Below are positions 7,771-15,307 of a stretch of DNA of 64,000 nt, one piece after another (within the stretch, counting starts at the first letter, position 1; each line of letters opens with the position of its first letter). A program made the translations under genes and the position numbers. The stretch spans positions 1 through 64,000 of the forward strand of contig CAOKFD010000004.1 of assembly GCA_948467645.1 (NCBI GenBank), written 5' to 3'. The notes beneath the pieces were generated by a model. That model was not told the DNA's origin. It saw nothing but the letters and a program-made list of their open reading frames with translations, and made no database searches. This stretch comes from Fimadaptatus sp948467645. GTDB lineage: Bacteria > Bacillota > Clostridia > Christensenellales > Aristaeellaceae.

Positions 7771-9173
7771 GTGCGCGCGGGCTTATGGGGCGCTGGTCGG
7801 CGCAGGATATAAGGCGCGTCGCAAAAATTGCGTGGCCTACGATACTTGAAAACATAATGGTCATAATGGTGTCGTTCGTCGATACCGCGATGGTGGGCCA
7901 GCTGGGCGAGGACGCAACCGCCGCAGTGGCCGTAAACGCATCGCCCAGCTGGCTGTTAAACGGCGCGTGCGCCGCGATACAGGTGGGCGCAACTGTGCTC
8001 GTGGCGCAGGCGATAGGCTCGCGCGACAGGGAAGGCGCAAACAAAGTCGCGCGTCAGGCGATGACGTTGGGCATGTGCATGGGCGCATTTCTGATGGTGC
8101 TGATGATGGCGATAAGCGGCTGGCTGCCCGCGGCACTGCGTGCCGAGGCGCGCATAGTGCCCGTGGCGGCGCAGTATATCCGCATAGTTGCGGCATCGTA
8201 CATACCGCACTTTACCGGGCTTGTAATATCGGGCATACTGCGCGGCGCGGGCGATACCAAGACCCCTATGAAGGTAAACCTCGCGGCCAACGTGGTAAAC
8301 ATCATTGGCAACTTCTTCCTGATATATGAATCGCGCACGGTGTCGATATTCGGCCTCAGCATCCCGGTATGGGGCGCTGGGCTGGGCGTGGTCGGCGCGG
8401 CAATTCCCTCGGCGTTTTCAATGGCGATGGTGGGCGTGGTGCTGTTCATACGAGTAGCGCGCGGCGCAGGCGATATACGCTTCGAGCGCCATCAGTCGTA
8501 TCGTCCGCGCTGGAACGTGGTGCGCAATATGCTCCGGATTGGTATGCCCGCCGCGCTGGAGCGCGTGTGCGTAAACGCGGGACATATGATATTCCAGACG
8601 ATGGTTGCGGGACTGGGCACTGCGTCGCTGGCGGCGCATCATTTGGCGACTACCGCTGAATCGCTGTCCTACATGCCCGCGTACGGCTTTGGAGTTTCGG
8701 CTACCACATTGGTTGGTCAGGCGGTGGGCGCAGGCGATACCGAGGGTGCGCGGCGCTACGGCTCGCTGACTATACTCATCGGATTTATAGGCATGACCTG
8801 CACGGGATTGGTGCTAATGCTGTTCCCGGAGGCACTGCTGGGCATGTTCACCAACGCACAGGACGTTATCACACTTGGCGCACCGGCACTGCGCGTCGAG
8901 GCGCTGGCACAGCCGTTCTTCGCGCTGTCGATAGTTGCGTCGGGCGCGCTCAGCGGCGCGGGCGATACGCGCACTCCGATGATAATCGGCCTTGCGTGCA
9001 TGTGGGGCGTGCGCCTGTCTGTGGCGGCGCTGTGCATCTACGGTTTTGGCATGGGACTTACCGGCGCGTGGGTAGGCATGGCGACCGACCTTACCGTGCG
9101 CGGCATACTGACCTTTGCACGCTTCCGTTCGCCCAAGTGGGAAAAGATTTCGGCAGTAAATGTGAACGCATAA
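7767..9173 (+). CDS. MATE-family multidrug/cation exporter
   Basis: 468 residues with twelve hydrophobic segments in two homologous halves. Each half carries the MATE motif around an exported-substrate helix: ISGILRGAGDTKTPMKVNL in the first and ASGALSGAGDTRTPMI in the second. Family role: sodium- or proton-driven export of cationic compounds. The ATG overlaps the peptidase stop (ATGA) with CGGAG upstream; a GTG three codons earlier is possible. The coupling to a peptidase hints at peptide-derived substrates, which is inference. Confidence 0.92.
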   Translation: MSARGLMGRWSAQDIRRVAKIAWPTILENIMVIMVSFVDTAMVGQLGEDATAAVAVNASPSWLLNGACAAIQVGATVLVAQAIGSRDREGANKVARQAMTLGMCMGAFLMVLMMAISGWLPAALRAEARIVPVAAQYIRIVAASYIPHFTGLVISGILRGAGDTKTPMKVNLAANVVNIIGNFFLIYESRTVSIFGLSIPVWGAGLGVVGAAIPSAFSMAMVGVVLFIRVARGAGDIRFERHQSYRPRWNVVRNMLRIGMPAALERVCVNAGHMIFQTMVAGLGTASLAAHHLATTAESLSYMPAYGFGVSATTLVGQAVGAGDTEGARRYGSLTILIGFIGMTCTGLVLMLFPEALLGMFTNAQDVITLGAPALRVEALAQPFFALSIVASGALSGAGDTRTPMIIGLACMWGVRLSVAALCIYGFGMGLTGAWVGMATDLTVRGILTFARFRSPKWEKISAVNVNA

Positions 9174-9186
9174 AAACGTAGTTTCG

Positions 9187-9219
9187 GCGGGGCGGTTAAT
9201 TCCGCTCCGCTTTGTTTTT
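9187..9219 (+). terminator. Terminator after the MATE gene
   Basis: GCGGGGCGG (9187-9195) pairs with CCGCTCCGC (9202-9210), with one mismatch, followed by TTTGTTTTT. Confidence 0.8.
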
Positions 9220-9234
9220 GTAAGGAGGAAGTTT

Positions 9235-10533
9235 ATGAAGATTACGCTGGGCGAGGAGCGTGTGATAGTGCGCGGCATACGCCCTGAACAGCAGCTTTGG
9301 GGGCCGTATCAGTTCCCGCGGCCATACGATCTGGGCGACCGGCTGGTCGTGGCGGTGCATGTGGACAATGACGATATTAAGTCATTCGGCACGGACAACC
9401 GATGGTTCGAAAGCCGCGACAGGGGCGCGACGTGGCAGGAGATCGGCCCGGAGGTTTCGGTCGAATGCGGACTGAAATTGCAAAACGGCGACAAGATCTA
9501 CTTCCCGATGGAGTCGGGCATAAGCCTGAAAAACTACCGCATGACCGAACAGAAGTACCGCACGCCCGGCTATGACTATTCAAAGCAGGCCGAGGAGGGC
9601 ACGCTTCCGATACCCGACGGCATGACGTTCTGGATGGACGGCACGACTATACGCGCCTACCGCGCCGACCGGCTGCCGCCCAGTCTCGCAGGCAGCAAGT
9701 GGATCATGAAGCGCCTGAAAGCGGGGGAGAGCCAGCCCGCGACCGAGTATGCTCAGGTTGACTGGCCCTGCCTGACGCGCGTTGTGTTCTCCGGGCCGAA
9801 CTACGATAACGTGCTCAAGCCGATGTTCCCGCGCGGCACGCCGAAACTCGGCCCGGACGGCGCGATATTGGTAAGCGTGTTTTCGGGCGAAGGGCATATC
9901 AATCCCGACAACGGCTGGTACAGCCCGTACTATTCGGCCGAGCTGTTCCGATCGGAAGATTTCGGCCGCACGTTTACGCGGCGCGCGCACATGGAGTACC
10001 CGGCCGACGGGCGCAGGTATCCGTACGCAAGCGGCGGCTTCAGCGATTCCGACTTCGAGTTCATGCCCGACGGCTCGATCGTATGGTTCATGCGCTCCAA
10101 CTGGTACGGCAGTACGGGCGAGGAGTGGAGTCCGATGTACATGACGCGCTCGACCGACGGCGGCTTTACGTGGTCGGAGCCGGAGCGCTTTTCGGACATG
10201 GGCACATTGCCACGGCTGGTTACACTGGGGTGTGGCGCGACGCTGATCTGCTATGCGCGCCCCGGGATGTTCGTGCGCGCGTGCACCGACGGCAAAGGGC
10301 TTGAGTGGAGCGAGCCAGTCGAGCTTATGACGCCCGGCGACCGCAGTAAGCTCGCAAACGTGCCCGCCGAAACTCCAACGTTCCACGACTGGGTGGGCGC
10401 GTGCAATAACCCGGAAATGTTGCCGACAGGCGATAATACCGCGCTTATCTTTTACAGCGACTTCTATTATCCCGACGAAACCGGCGTAAAGCGCAAGACG
10501 ATACTCTGCCGCGAGATATTTGTCTCAAATTAA
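9235..10533 (+). CDS. Sialidase-fold (BNR-repeat) glycosidase-like protein
   Basis: 432 residues of six-bladed propeller type. Three Asp-box (BNR) motifs are visible: SRDRGATW, SEDFGRTF and STDGGFTW. No signal peptide or membrane segment is present, so it would work inside the cell on imported substrates, unlike secreted sialidases. An Arg triad cannot be assigned by eye, so true sialidase activity is unproved. TAAGGAGGAAG precedes the ATG. It stands alone between a terminator and the ribosomal protein promoter. Confidence 0.75.
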   Translation: MKITLGEERVIVRGIRPEQQLWGPYQFPRPYDLGDRLVVAVHVDNDDIKSFGTDNRWFESRDRGATWQEIGPEVSVECGLKLQNGDKIYFPMESGISLKNYRMTEQKYRTPGYDYSKQAEEGTLPIPDGMTFWMDGTTIRAYRADRLPPSLAGSKWIMKRLKAGESQPATEYAQVDWPCLTRVVFSGPNYDNVLKPMFPRGTPKLGPDGAILVSVFSGEGHINPDNGWYSPYYSAELFRSEDFGRTFTRRAHMEYPADGRRYPYASGGFSDSDFEFMPDGSIVWFMRSNWYGSTGEEWSPMYMTRSTDGGFTWSEPERFSDMGTLPRLVTLGCGATLICYARPGMFVRACTDGKGLEWSEPVELMTPGDRSKLANVPAETPTFHDWVGACNNPEMLPTGDNTALIFYSDFYYPDETGVKRKTILCREIFVSN

Positions 10534-10577
10534 TGCGCAGAATAACGTAAAATTATCCGAGCAAGCGCCTCAGACTA

Positions 10578-10606
10578 TTGAAAATATTTGCGAAATATGC
10601 TAAACT
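10578..10606 (+). promoter_or_regulatory. Promoter of the rplM-rpsI operon
   Basis: TTGAAA (10578-10583), 17-bp spacer, TAAACT (10601-10606). It is the only good promoter in the 264-bp gap before rplM. Confidence 0.65.
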
Positions 10607-10612
10607 ATAAGG

Positions 10613-10797
10613 CGTGTCTAATAGACCTGTTAGCCCCGGGTCTGACATATAAAGCGCGTAAAGCGACCGACCACCGCTTGGCGCATCGCGGCGTATTCTA
10701 CTGCGCCGTCAAATCGCGTGGATGGTTTTGTCCATGCAAATTATGAGCGGCGTTATTACGCCGATACCTCTATCAACGACCTGAGGAGGAGTTTCAC
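10613..10797 (+). promoter_or_regulatory. Long 5' leader of rplM, possible L13 autoregulatory leader
   Basis: About 185 nt of leader separates the predicted start site from rplM. It contains an early stem-loop (AGACC...GGTCT, 10628-10646) and further GC-rich palindromic parts such as GGCGTTATTACGCC. Structured leaders that bind L13 are known in Firmicutes; whether this is one is inference. Confidence 0.4.
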
Positions 10798-11232
10798 GTG
10801 AAAACGTTTATGGCGAAGAACGAGACCCTGCAGCGTCAGTGGTACGTGATCGATGCTGACGGCCTCGTACTGGGCCGTCTGGCCAGCCAGGTGGCTTCGA
10901 TACTGCGCGGCAAGAATAAGCCGACCTATACGCCCCATGTGGACGCCGGCGATCATGTAATCGTGATCAACTGCGACAAGATCAAGCTGACCGGCGCCAA
11001 GCTGGACAAGAAGAAGTATTATTATCACACCGGCTATGCGGGCGGCATCAAGGAAATCAGCTACCGCAGGCTGATGGCCACCAAGCCCGAGTTCGCCCTC
11101 AAAGAGGCCGTGCGCGGCATGCTGCCTTCCGGCGCGCTGGGCAACCACATGCTCACCAAGCTGCGCGTATACCGCGGCCCGGAGCATGAGCATCAGGCTC
11201 AGAAGCCGCAGGAGCTCAAGCTCGGCAAGTAA
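10798..11232 (+). CDS. rplM: 50S ribosomal protein L13
   Basis: 144 residues, full length for bL13/uL13. It opens with MKTFMAK, as in most bacterial L13 proteins, which fixes the GTG at 10798 as start; GAGGAGGAG lies 7 nt upstream. Conserved GLVLGRLASQVASILRGKNK and VRGMLPSGALGNHMLTKLRVY segments are present. First gene of the rplM-rpsI operon. Confidence 0.97.
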   Translation: MKTFMAKNETLQRQWYVIDADGLVLGRLASQVASILRGKNKPTYTPHVDAGDHVIVINCDKIKLTGAKLDKKKYYYHTGYAGGIKEISYRRLMATKPEFALKEAVRGMLPSGALGNHMLTKLRVYRGPEHEHQAQKPQELKLGK

Positions 11233-11256
11233 TGCATTATGTCTTTGCGCCGCCGT

Positions 11257-11723
11257 GCGCAGAGATTTCCTGCCGTGGTAAAGCGCGCATGGCTTTGCCC
11301 GGCGCATAATGAAGGGAGGACTTTCAATGGCTCAGGTTAGCTACAATGCCGTTGGCAGGCGCAAGAAGGCCGTTGCCCGCGTGCGTCTGGTGCCCGGCGA
11401 AGGCAATATAACTATCAACAAGCGCGATATTGATAACTACTTTGGCGTAGAGACGCTGAAGATGACCGTACGTCAGCCCCTGACCCTGACCCAGACCACC
11501 GGTCGTTTCGATGTTCTGGTTAACGTCTATGGCGGCGGCTTCACCGGTCAGGCCGGCGCGATCCGTCACGGCATCGCCCGCGCGCTGATCAAGGCCGACG
11601 AGGAGCTGCGTCCCGCGGTTAAGAAGGCTGGCTTCCTCACCCGCGATCCTCGTATGAAGGAGCGCAAGAAGTACGGCTTGAAGGCTGCCCGTCGTGCGCC
11701 TCAGTTCAGCAAGCGCTGATATT
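11257..11723 (+). repeat. 467-bp perfect direct repeat, left copy (rpsI with its ribosome site)
   Basis: This stretch is base-for-base identical to 14599-15065. It begins 25 bp after the rplM stop and ends 4 bp after the rpsI stop. The left copy stands in the expected rplM-rpsI context. Confidence 0.97.
11327..11719 (+). CDS. rpsI: 30S ribosomal protein S9, copy 1
   Basis: 130 residues, full length. Signature NAVGRRKKAVARVRLVPG at the start and RAPQFSKR at the C-terminus, the tail that reaches the P-site tRNA. The start is the ATG after AGGGAGGACTTTCA; an upstream in-frame ATG at 11309 contains the ribosome site and can be ignored. Normal second gene of the rplM operon. The codon choice (CGT-rich) marks high expression. 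An identical second copy lies 3.3 kb downstream. Confidence 0.97.
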   Translation: MAQVSYNAVGRRKKAVARVRLVPGEGNITINKRDIDNYFGVETLKMTVRQPLTLTQTTGRFDVLVNVYGGGFTGQAGAIRHGIARALIKADEELRPAVKKAGFLTRDPRMKERKKYGLKAARRAPQFSKR

Positions 11724-11737
11724 TTGCTTGGTATATG

Positions 11738-11779
11738 CCCGCGCTGCAGACTTGTGTCTGCAATGCGGGTTTTCTTTTT
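11738..11779 (+). terminator. Terminator of the rplM-rpsI operon
   Basis: CCCGC plus TGCAGAC pair with GTCTGCA plus GCGGG, followed by TTTTCTTTTT. It lies just outside the duplicated segment, so the two rpsI copies have different terminators. Confidence 0.85.
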
Positions 11780-11950
11780 ATCTCGCATAAACAGGTCTGG
11801 TTAGGGTTCTTCACGGAAACATGGGGGGGATTTGCTGGTTCTCCCGCAATCATAGGGGTGTAAAAAAAGATCAAGGAGCCACCTTCGAGCAACAATGAAG
11901 TATGTTTCTTATTTATACGACAAAATAATCCAATACGACAACTGCGCAAC

Positions 11951-11979
11951 TTGACAAGGGTTTAGGCAATTACTATAAT
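11951..11979 (+). promoter_or_regulatory. Consensus promoter of the methyltransferase-hydrolase cassette
   Basis: TTGACA (11951-11956), 17-bp spacer, TATAAT (11974-11979): a perfect sigma-A promoter. It directs the genes lying between the two rpsI copies and gives a leader of about 170 nt. Confidence 0.85.
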
Positions 11980-11985
11980 TATAGA

Positions 11986-12154
11986 CAGATGGCAAACGCG
12001 CTCGAACCGACCTAATCATTCGAACGTACCTGCCAAAACGATAAGAGGCTGCTGAAAGGCGGCTTTTTAAAAAGCAATGGGTTAGTGCAAACTAATTGGA
12101 AACGCAAATACCGCTGGTTAGCCTAATCTAACGAACTGGGTGGTGAACGCCGTT
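11986..12154 (+). promoter_or_regulatory. Structured leader of the methyltransferase cassette
   Basis: The leader shows a terminator-like hairpin (GCTGC/GCGGC followed by TTTTT, near 12050-12066), then a GNRA-capped hairpin (TTAGT-GCAA-ACTAA), then ACGCAAA and a third stem (GTTAG/CTAAC) shortly before the ribosome site. The order of GCAAAC, GGAAACGCAAA and CCTAA faintly recalls the cyclic-di-GMP-I (GEMM) core, but I cannot build that fold convincingly. Best described as a possible attenuator or riboswitch. Confidence 0.3.
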
Positions 12155-12760
12155 ATGAAAAATTTCTGGGACAGAAATGCAAAGATATACGATTGCTTCA
12201 TGCGCGGTGACGCGGCGGCTTATGACAAGATGTACGCGCGCATTCGGCCAACGGTGCGCGGCAAAAGCGTGCTGGAGCTGGCGACTGGCACGGGCGCGAT
12301 TGCGCGGCACATCGCGGACTCGGCGAGCCATGTCGAGGCAACCGACGCATCGCCGGATATGATCGCGCAGGCAAAGCATGTCGGCGAGTGCACTGGCGTG
12401 AACTTTTGCGTGCAGGACATGTTTCACCTGCCGTATGGCGACGGATCGTTCGATGTGGTTATCGTCGCAAACGCGCTGCATATAGTGCCTGAACCCGAAA
12501 AGGCGCTTATCGAAATCGGGCGCGTGCTAAAACCGGGCGGCGTGCTGATCGCGCCCACGTTTACACACGCGGGCAATTCGCCGCAGGGCAAGGTGAGAGC
12601 ATTCTTTATGAAGCTGGTCGGACTGCCCGTGCACAGCGAATGGTCGACTGACGAGTATCTCGCTTTTTTGCGGAAAAACGGCTGGAACGTGCGCATGAGT
12701 AAGGTGCTCAACGCGTCGTTCCCACTTACGTATACCGAATGCGTGAAGGAAAAGGCATAA
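12155..12760 (+). CDS. Class I SAM-dependent methyltransferase
   Basis: 201 residues. Motif I is LELATGTGAIARHIA near residue 40, motif II DASPDMIAQAK, then DGSFDVVIVANALHIV and LKPGGVLIAPTF. This is the UbiE/phospholipid N-methyltransferase type fold; the substrate (lipid or small molecule) cannot be told. The ATG is preceded by GGGTGGTG, 9 nt upstream; a GTG five codons earlier overlaps that site. First gene of a cassette with a second methyltransferase and a hydrolase, which suggests a small modification pathway. Confidence 0.85.
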   Translation: MKNFWDRNAKIYDCFMRGDAAAYDKMYARIRPTVRGKSVLELATGTGAIARHIADSASHVEATDASPDMIAQAKHVGECTGVNFCVQDMFHLPYGDGSFDVVIVANALHIVPEPEKALIEIGRVLKPGGVLIAPTFTHAGNSPQGKVRAFFMKLVGLPVHSEWSTDEYLAFLRKNGWNVRMSKVLNASFPLTYTECVKEKA

Positions 12761-12800
12761 TTCATTCTTTATATAAAGGCATGGAGGCTAAAGCAAGGAA

Positions 12801-13487
12801 ATGGAACGCAAGGACGCAATCCGCGACGCATACCGGCTGACCGGAAGCAATAATTTTTACGACGGCATGATTACCTGCTCCACCAAAAATGGCAAGGCCG
12901 TGTGTCGGATAGTGTGGGGCATGGACAAGGCCGAATGCGACGCGTATCTGGCCGACGCGCTGTCCGGCATACCGGACGGCTTTTCCGGGCGGCTGCTGGA
13001 GGTGCCGGTGGGCACGGGCATACTGACGATGCCACTATACAAAACATTGCCCAACGCGGACGTTACGTGCCTTGACTACTCGCCCGACATGATGGCGCAG
13101 GCGCAGGAAAAGGCGCGGCGCATGGGCATAAAAAACGTTGCGTTCAGGCAGGGCGACGTGGGCGCGCTTCCGTTTGAGGACGGCAGCTTCGACACGGTGC
13201 TGTCGCTCAACGGCTTTCACGCGTTCCCGGACAAGGAGGCGGCGTACCGCGAGACGCTGCGAGTGCTCAGACCCGGCGGCACGTTCTGCGGCTGCTTTTA
13301 TGTCGAGGGCGCATACGGCCGAACCGACTGGATGGTTAAGCACATCTATCAGCCTGCCAAGTTCTTCACGCCGCCCTATGAAACCGTGGACAGTTTAAGG
13401 GCGAGGCTGAAGCGCATGTATGCGGATGTCAGGATGGATAACTTAAAGAGCATAGCATGGTTCGTCTGCCGCAAGGCGGAGAAGTAA
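12801..13487 (+). CDS. Class I SAM-dependent methyltransferase (second)
   Basis: 228 residues. SAM-binding motif LEVPVGTGILTMPLY, acidic loop CLDYSPDMMAQAQEKA, post-motif DGSFDTVLSLNGFHAF and LRPGGTFCGCFY are all present. A 55-residue N-terminal extension containing three cysteines precedes the Rossmann core. AAGGAA lies just before the ATG. It is only distantly similar to the preceding methyltransferase, so the two are not a recent duplication. It lies 40 nt after the first and probably shares its mRNA. Confidence 0.85.
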   Translation: MERKDAIRDAYRLTGSNNFYDGMITCSTKNGKAVCRIVWGMDKAECDAYLADALSGIPDGFSGRLLEVPVGTGILTMPLYKTLPNADVTCLDYSPDMMAQAQEKARRMGIKNVAFRQGDVGALPFEDGSFDTVLSLNGFHAFPDKEAAYRETLRVLRPGGTFCGCFYVEGAYGRTDWMVKHIYQPAKFFTPPYETVDSLRARLKRMYADVRMDNLKSIAWFVCRKAEK

Positions 13488-13536
13488 GCCGTGCATTATA
13501 TCAAACTGCGATATACATTTTCGAGGCGAACAGATC

Positions 13537-14310
13537 ATGATTTTTGAAACAATGGGCAGGCGTTCCAATCCTGCCGTGCTGTTCTTTCATGCGATGGGCG
13601 TGACCGGCGCCAGCAGCGAGCCGGTTGCAAACTGGCTTAAAGACCGTTACTATTGCATACTTCCCACGTCGACCGTATATTGCGAGAGGCAGAAGTACGT
13701 GAGCAAATCGGACGAGATACGGCAGGTGGAGGACTTCCTGCGCGCGCAGGGCATAAAGCGGCTGGCGCTGGTGGTGGCGTCGTCGATTGGCGCAGATCTC
13801 GCGGCTGCGTTTTTGAGCGAGACAAAGCTTCCGGTCGAGCACGCATTTTTCGACGGCGGTCAGTTCGCGCAGATAGGCGCAGGCACGCGCCGAATCATGG
13901 TTCCGTTCCTGTACCTTGCGATAAAGAGCCTGTACTGGTCCAAGGGCGGTACGCTCAAAAAGATAATGTGGTGCGACGACGACGCGATTAAGCCGTACTT
14001 CATAGCGGCGGGCAAGACACTGGCCTATGCCAATATGCGTCGCCAGATTTCGAATAGCCTGGAGGACAAGCCGTTCCCGCACCTGCCTGACGAGCTTGTA
14101 AAGCACAGCTTTTTTGAGTTCGGAAGCGGCGAAGATCATTTCAAATACCGCGACGCGGTTATGAAAGCCTATCCCGGCGGCAATTTCCCGGTGCTTGACG
14201 GACACAATCATATGCAGTATCAGATTCGCGATCCCAAGGGCTTTGCGGACATGCTTTCGTCGATCATTGAGCGCGGCGAACTGCCCGATATGCCGTTTTG
14301 CAGGAAGTGA
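13537..14310 (+). CDS. Alpha/beta hydrolase-fold protein
   Basis: 257 residues. The oxyanion segment is VLFFHAMGVTGAS near residue 17, the nucleophile elbow is VVASSIGADLAAAF near residue 83 (an altered form of G-x-S-x-G), and a late GHNHMQYQIRDPKGFADML supplies the likely catalytic histidine. Predicted cytoplasmic esterase, lipase or thioesterase; substrate unknown. It follows the two methyltransferases with a 49-nt gap and a weak ribosome site, and is co-oriented. Confidence 0.75.
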   Translation: MIFETMGRRSNPAVLFFHAMGVTGASSEPVANWLKDRYYCILPTSTVYCERQKYVSKSDEIRQVEDFLRAQGIKRLALVVASSIGADLAAAFLSETKLPVEHAFFDGGQFAQIGAGTRRIMVPFLYLAIKSLYWSKGGTLKKIMWCDDDAIKPYFIAAGKTLAYANMRRQISNSLEDKPFPHLPDELVKHSFFEFGSGEDHFKYRDAVMKAYPGGNFPVLDGHNHMQYQIRDPKGFADMLSSIIERGELPDMPFCRK

Positions 14311-14321
14311 GGGCTGGCAAC

Positions 14322-14651
14322 ATGAAGGACAGCTATATTGCAGTAGATTTCCGCGCCACGGTTGATAAGCGGTTCAAGTCGCGCGCGGACGAGTTGAACG
14401 CGGCGTTCGATAACCGCCTGCCGCATGAATGCGACTTTGAGGCGGCGGTGTATCGGCACGGCACGCATTTCGTGTTCCCGGAAAGTATGCTAAAAATGAT
14501 ACTGCCGGTCGGTTCAGAAATGGTCGTGAAGCACGCATTTAAGGCGGCGCGCGAGGACATAGACCGCCGCATGACAAACGCGATTGAGCAGTGGAAGCGC
14601 GCAGAGATTTCCTGCCGTGGTAAAGCGCGCATGGCTTTGCCCGGCGCATAA
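14322..14651 (+). pseudogene. Truncated ORF fused to rpsI upstream sequence at the duplication edge
   Basis: The reading frame starts at an ATG after GAGGG and codes about 92 native residues with no recognised domain. At 14599 it runs into the duplicated rpsI segment and ends there after a short foreign tail (EISCRGKARMALPGA). The natural 3' end of this gene is missing. It overlaps nothing and starts 12 nt after the hydrolase stop, so it was probably the fourth gene of that operon before being cut. Product likely unstable or non-functional. Confidence 0.7.
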
Positions 14652-15065
14652 TGAAGGGAGGACTTTCAATGGCTCAGGTTAGCTACAATGCCGTTGGCAG
14701 GCGCAAGAAGGCCGTTGCCCGCGTGCGTCTGGTGCCCGGCGAAGGCAATATAACTATCAACAAGCGCGATATTGATAACTACTTTGGCGTAGAGACGCTG
14801 AAGATGACCGTACGTCAGCCCCTGACCCTGACCCAGACCACCGGTCGTTTCGATGTTCTGGTTAACGTCTATGGCGGCGGCTTCACCGGTCAGGCCGGCG
14901 CGATCCGTCACGGCATCGCCCGCGCGCTGATCAAGGCCGACGAGGAGCTGCGTCCCGCGGTTAAGAAGGCTGGCTTCCTCACCCGCGATCCTCGTATGAA
15001 GGAGCGCAAGAAGTACGGCTTGAAGGCTGCCCGTCGTGCGCCTCAGTTCAGCAAGCGCTGATATT
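14599..15065 (+). repeat. 467-bp perfect direct repeat, right copy (rpsI with its ribosome site)
   Basis: Identical to 11257-11723 over the entire length, offset 3342 bp. Its left edge falls inside the truncated ORF, and its right edge 4 bp after the rpsI stop. The bases GCGC at the left edge occur in both flanking contexts, which would fit a microhomology junction. Confidence 0.97.
14669..15061 (+). CDS. rpsI: 30S ribosomal protein S9, copy 2 (identical duplicate)
   Basis: 130 residues, identical in sequence to copy 1 and with the same ribosome binding site (AGGGAGG). It lacks rplM in front and would be expressed from the cassette promoter at 11951 by read-through, as no new promoter was carried along. 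It has its own terminator. Extra rpsI copies are rare because ribosomal protein dosage is balanced; an assembly artefact must be considered. Confidence 0.9.
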   Translation: MAQVSYNAVGRRKKAVARVRLVPGEGNITINKRDIDNYFGVETLKMTVRQPLTLTQTTGRFDVLVNVYGGGFTGQAGAIRHGIARALIKADEELRPAVKKAGFLTRDPRMKERKKYGLKAARRAPQFSKR

Positions 15066-15081
15066 GGCCTATCGGCTTTTC

Positions 15082-15115
15082 AAAGCACCGAAATCGTAAG
15101 GTTTCGGTGCTTTTT
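15082..15115 (+). terminator. Terminator after rpsI copy 2
   Basis: AAAGCACCGAAA (15082-15093) pairs perfectly with TTTCGGTGCTTT (15102-15113), followed by more T. A very strong hairpin, different in sequence from the terminator of copy 1. Confidence 0.9.
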
Positions 15116-15163
15116 CATTCCTAAAATTCCGTGTATGTCGTATGGTTCCAGAGATACAAAAAA

Positions 15164-15187
15164 GGAGCGGCATAAAACAGCCGCTCC
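15164..15187 (-). terminator. Minus-strand terminator of the sigma/anti-sigma operon
   Basis: GGAGCGGC pairs with GCCGCTCC, followed on the minus strand by CTTTTTTTG. It closes the minus-strand operon about 120 bp after its last stop codon. Between the two lies a short minus-strand open stretch (15195-15300) coding about 35 residues without a good start; its status is unclear. Confidence 0.8.
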
Positions 15188-15307
15188 ACTGAAATCAGGC
15201 CTTGCGTTTGGCAAAATAGCCGCCATTGGATTGCCCGCGCACGGCTTGGCTGCCGCTCATACCGTACGGATAGATCAAGCCGTGCAGATTTTTTATGCAC
15301 CCATGAG

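Noticed and set aside
12138..12153. T-box-like GGGTGGTGAACGCC before the first methyltransferase
   Set aside because: It abuts the start codon, no specifier loop or paired terminator follows, and it includes the ribosome site.
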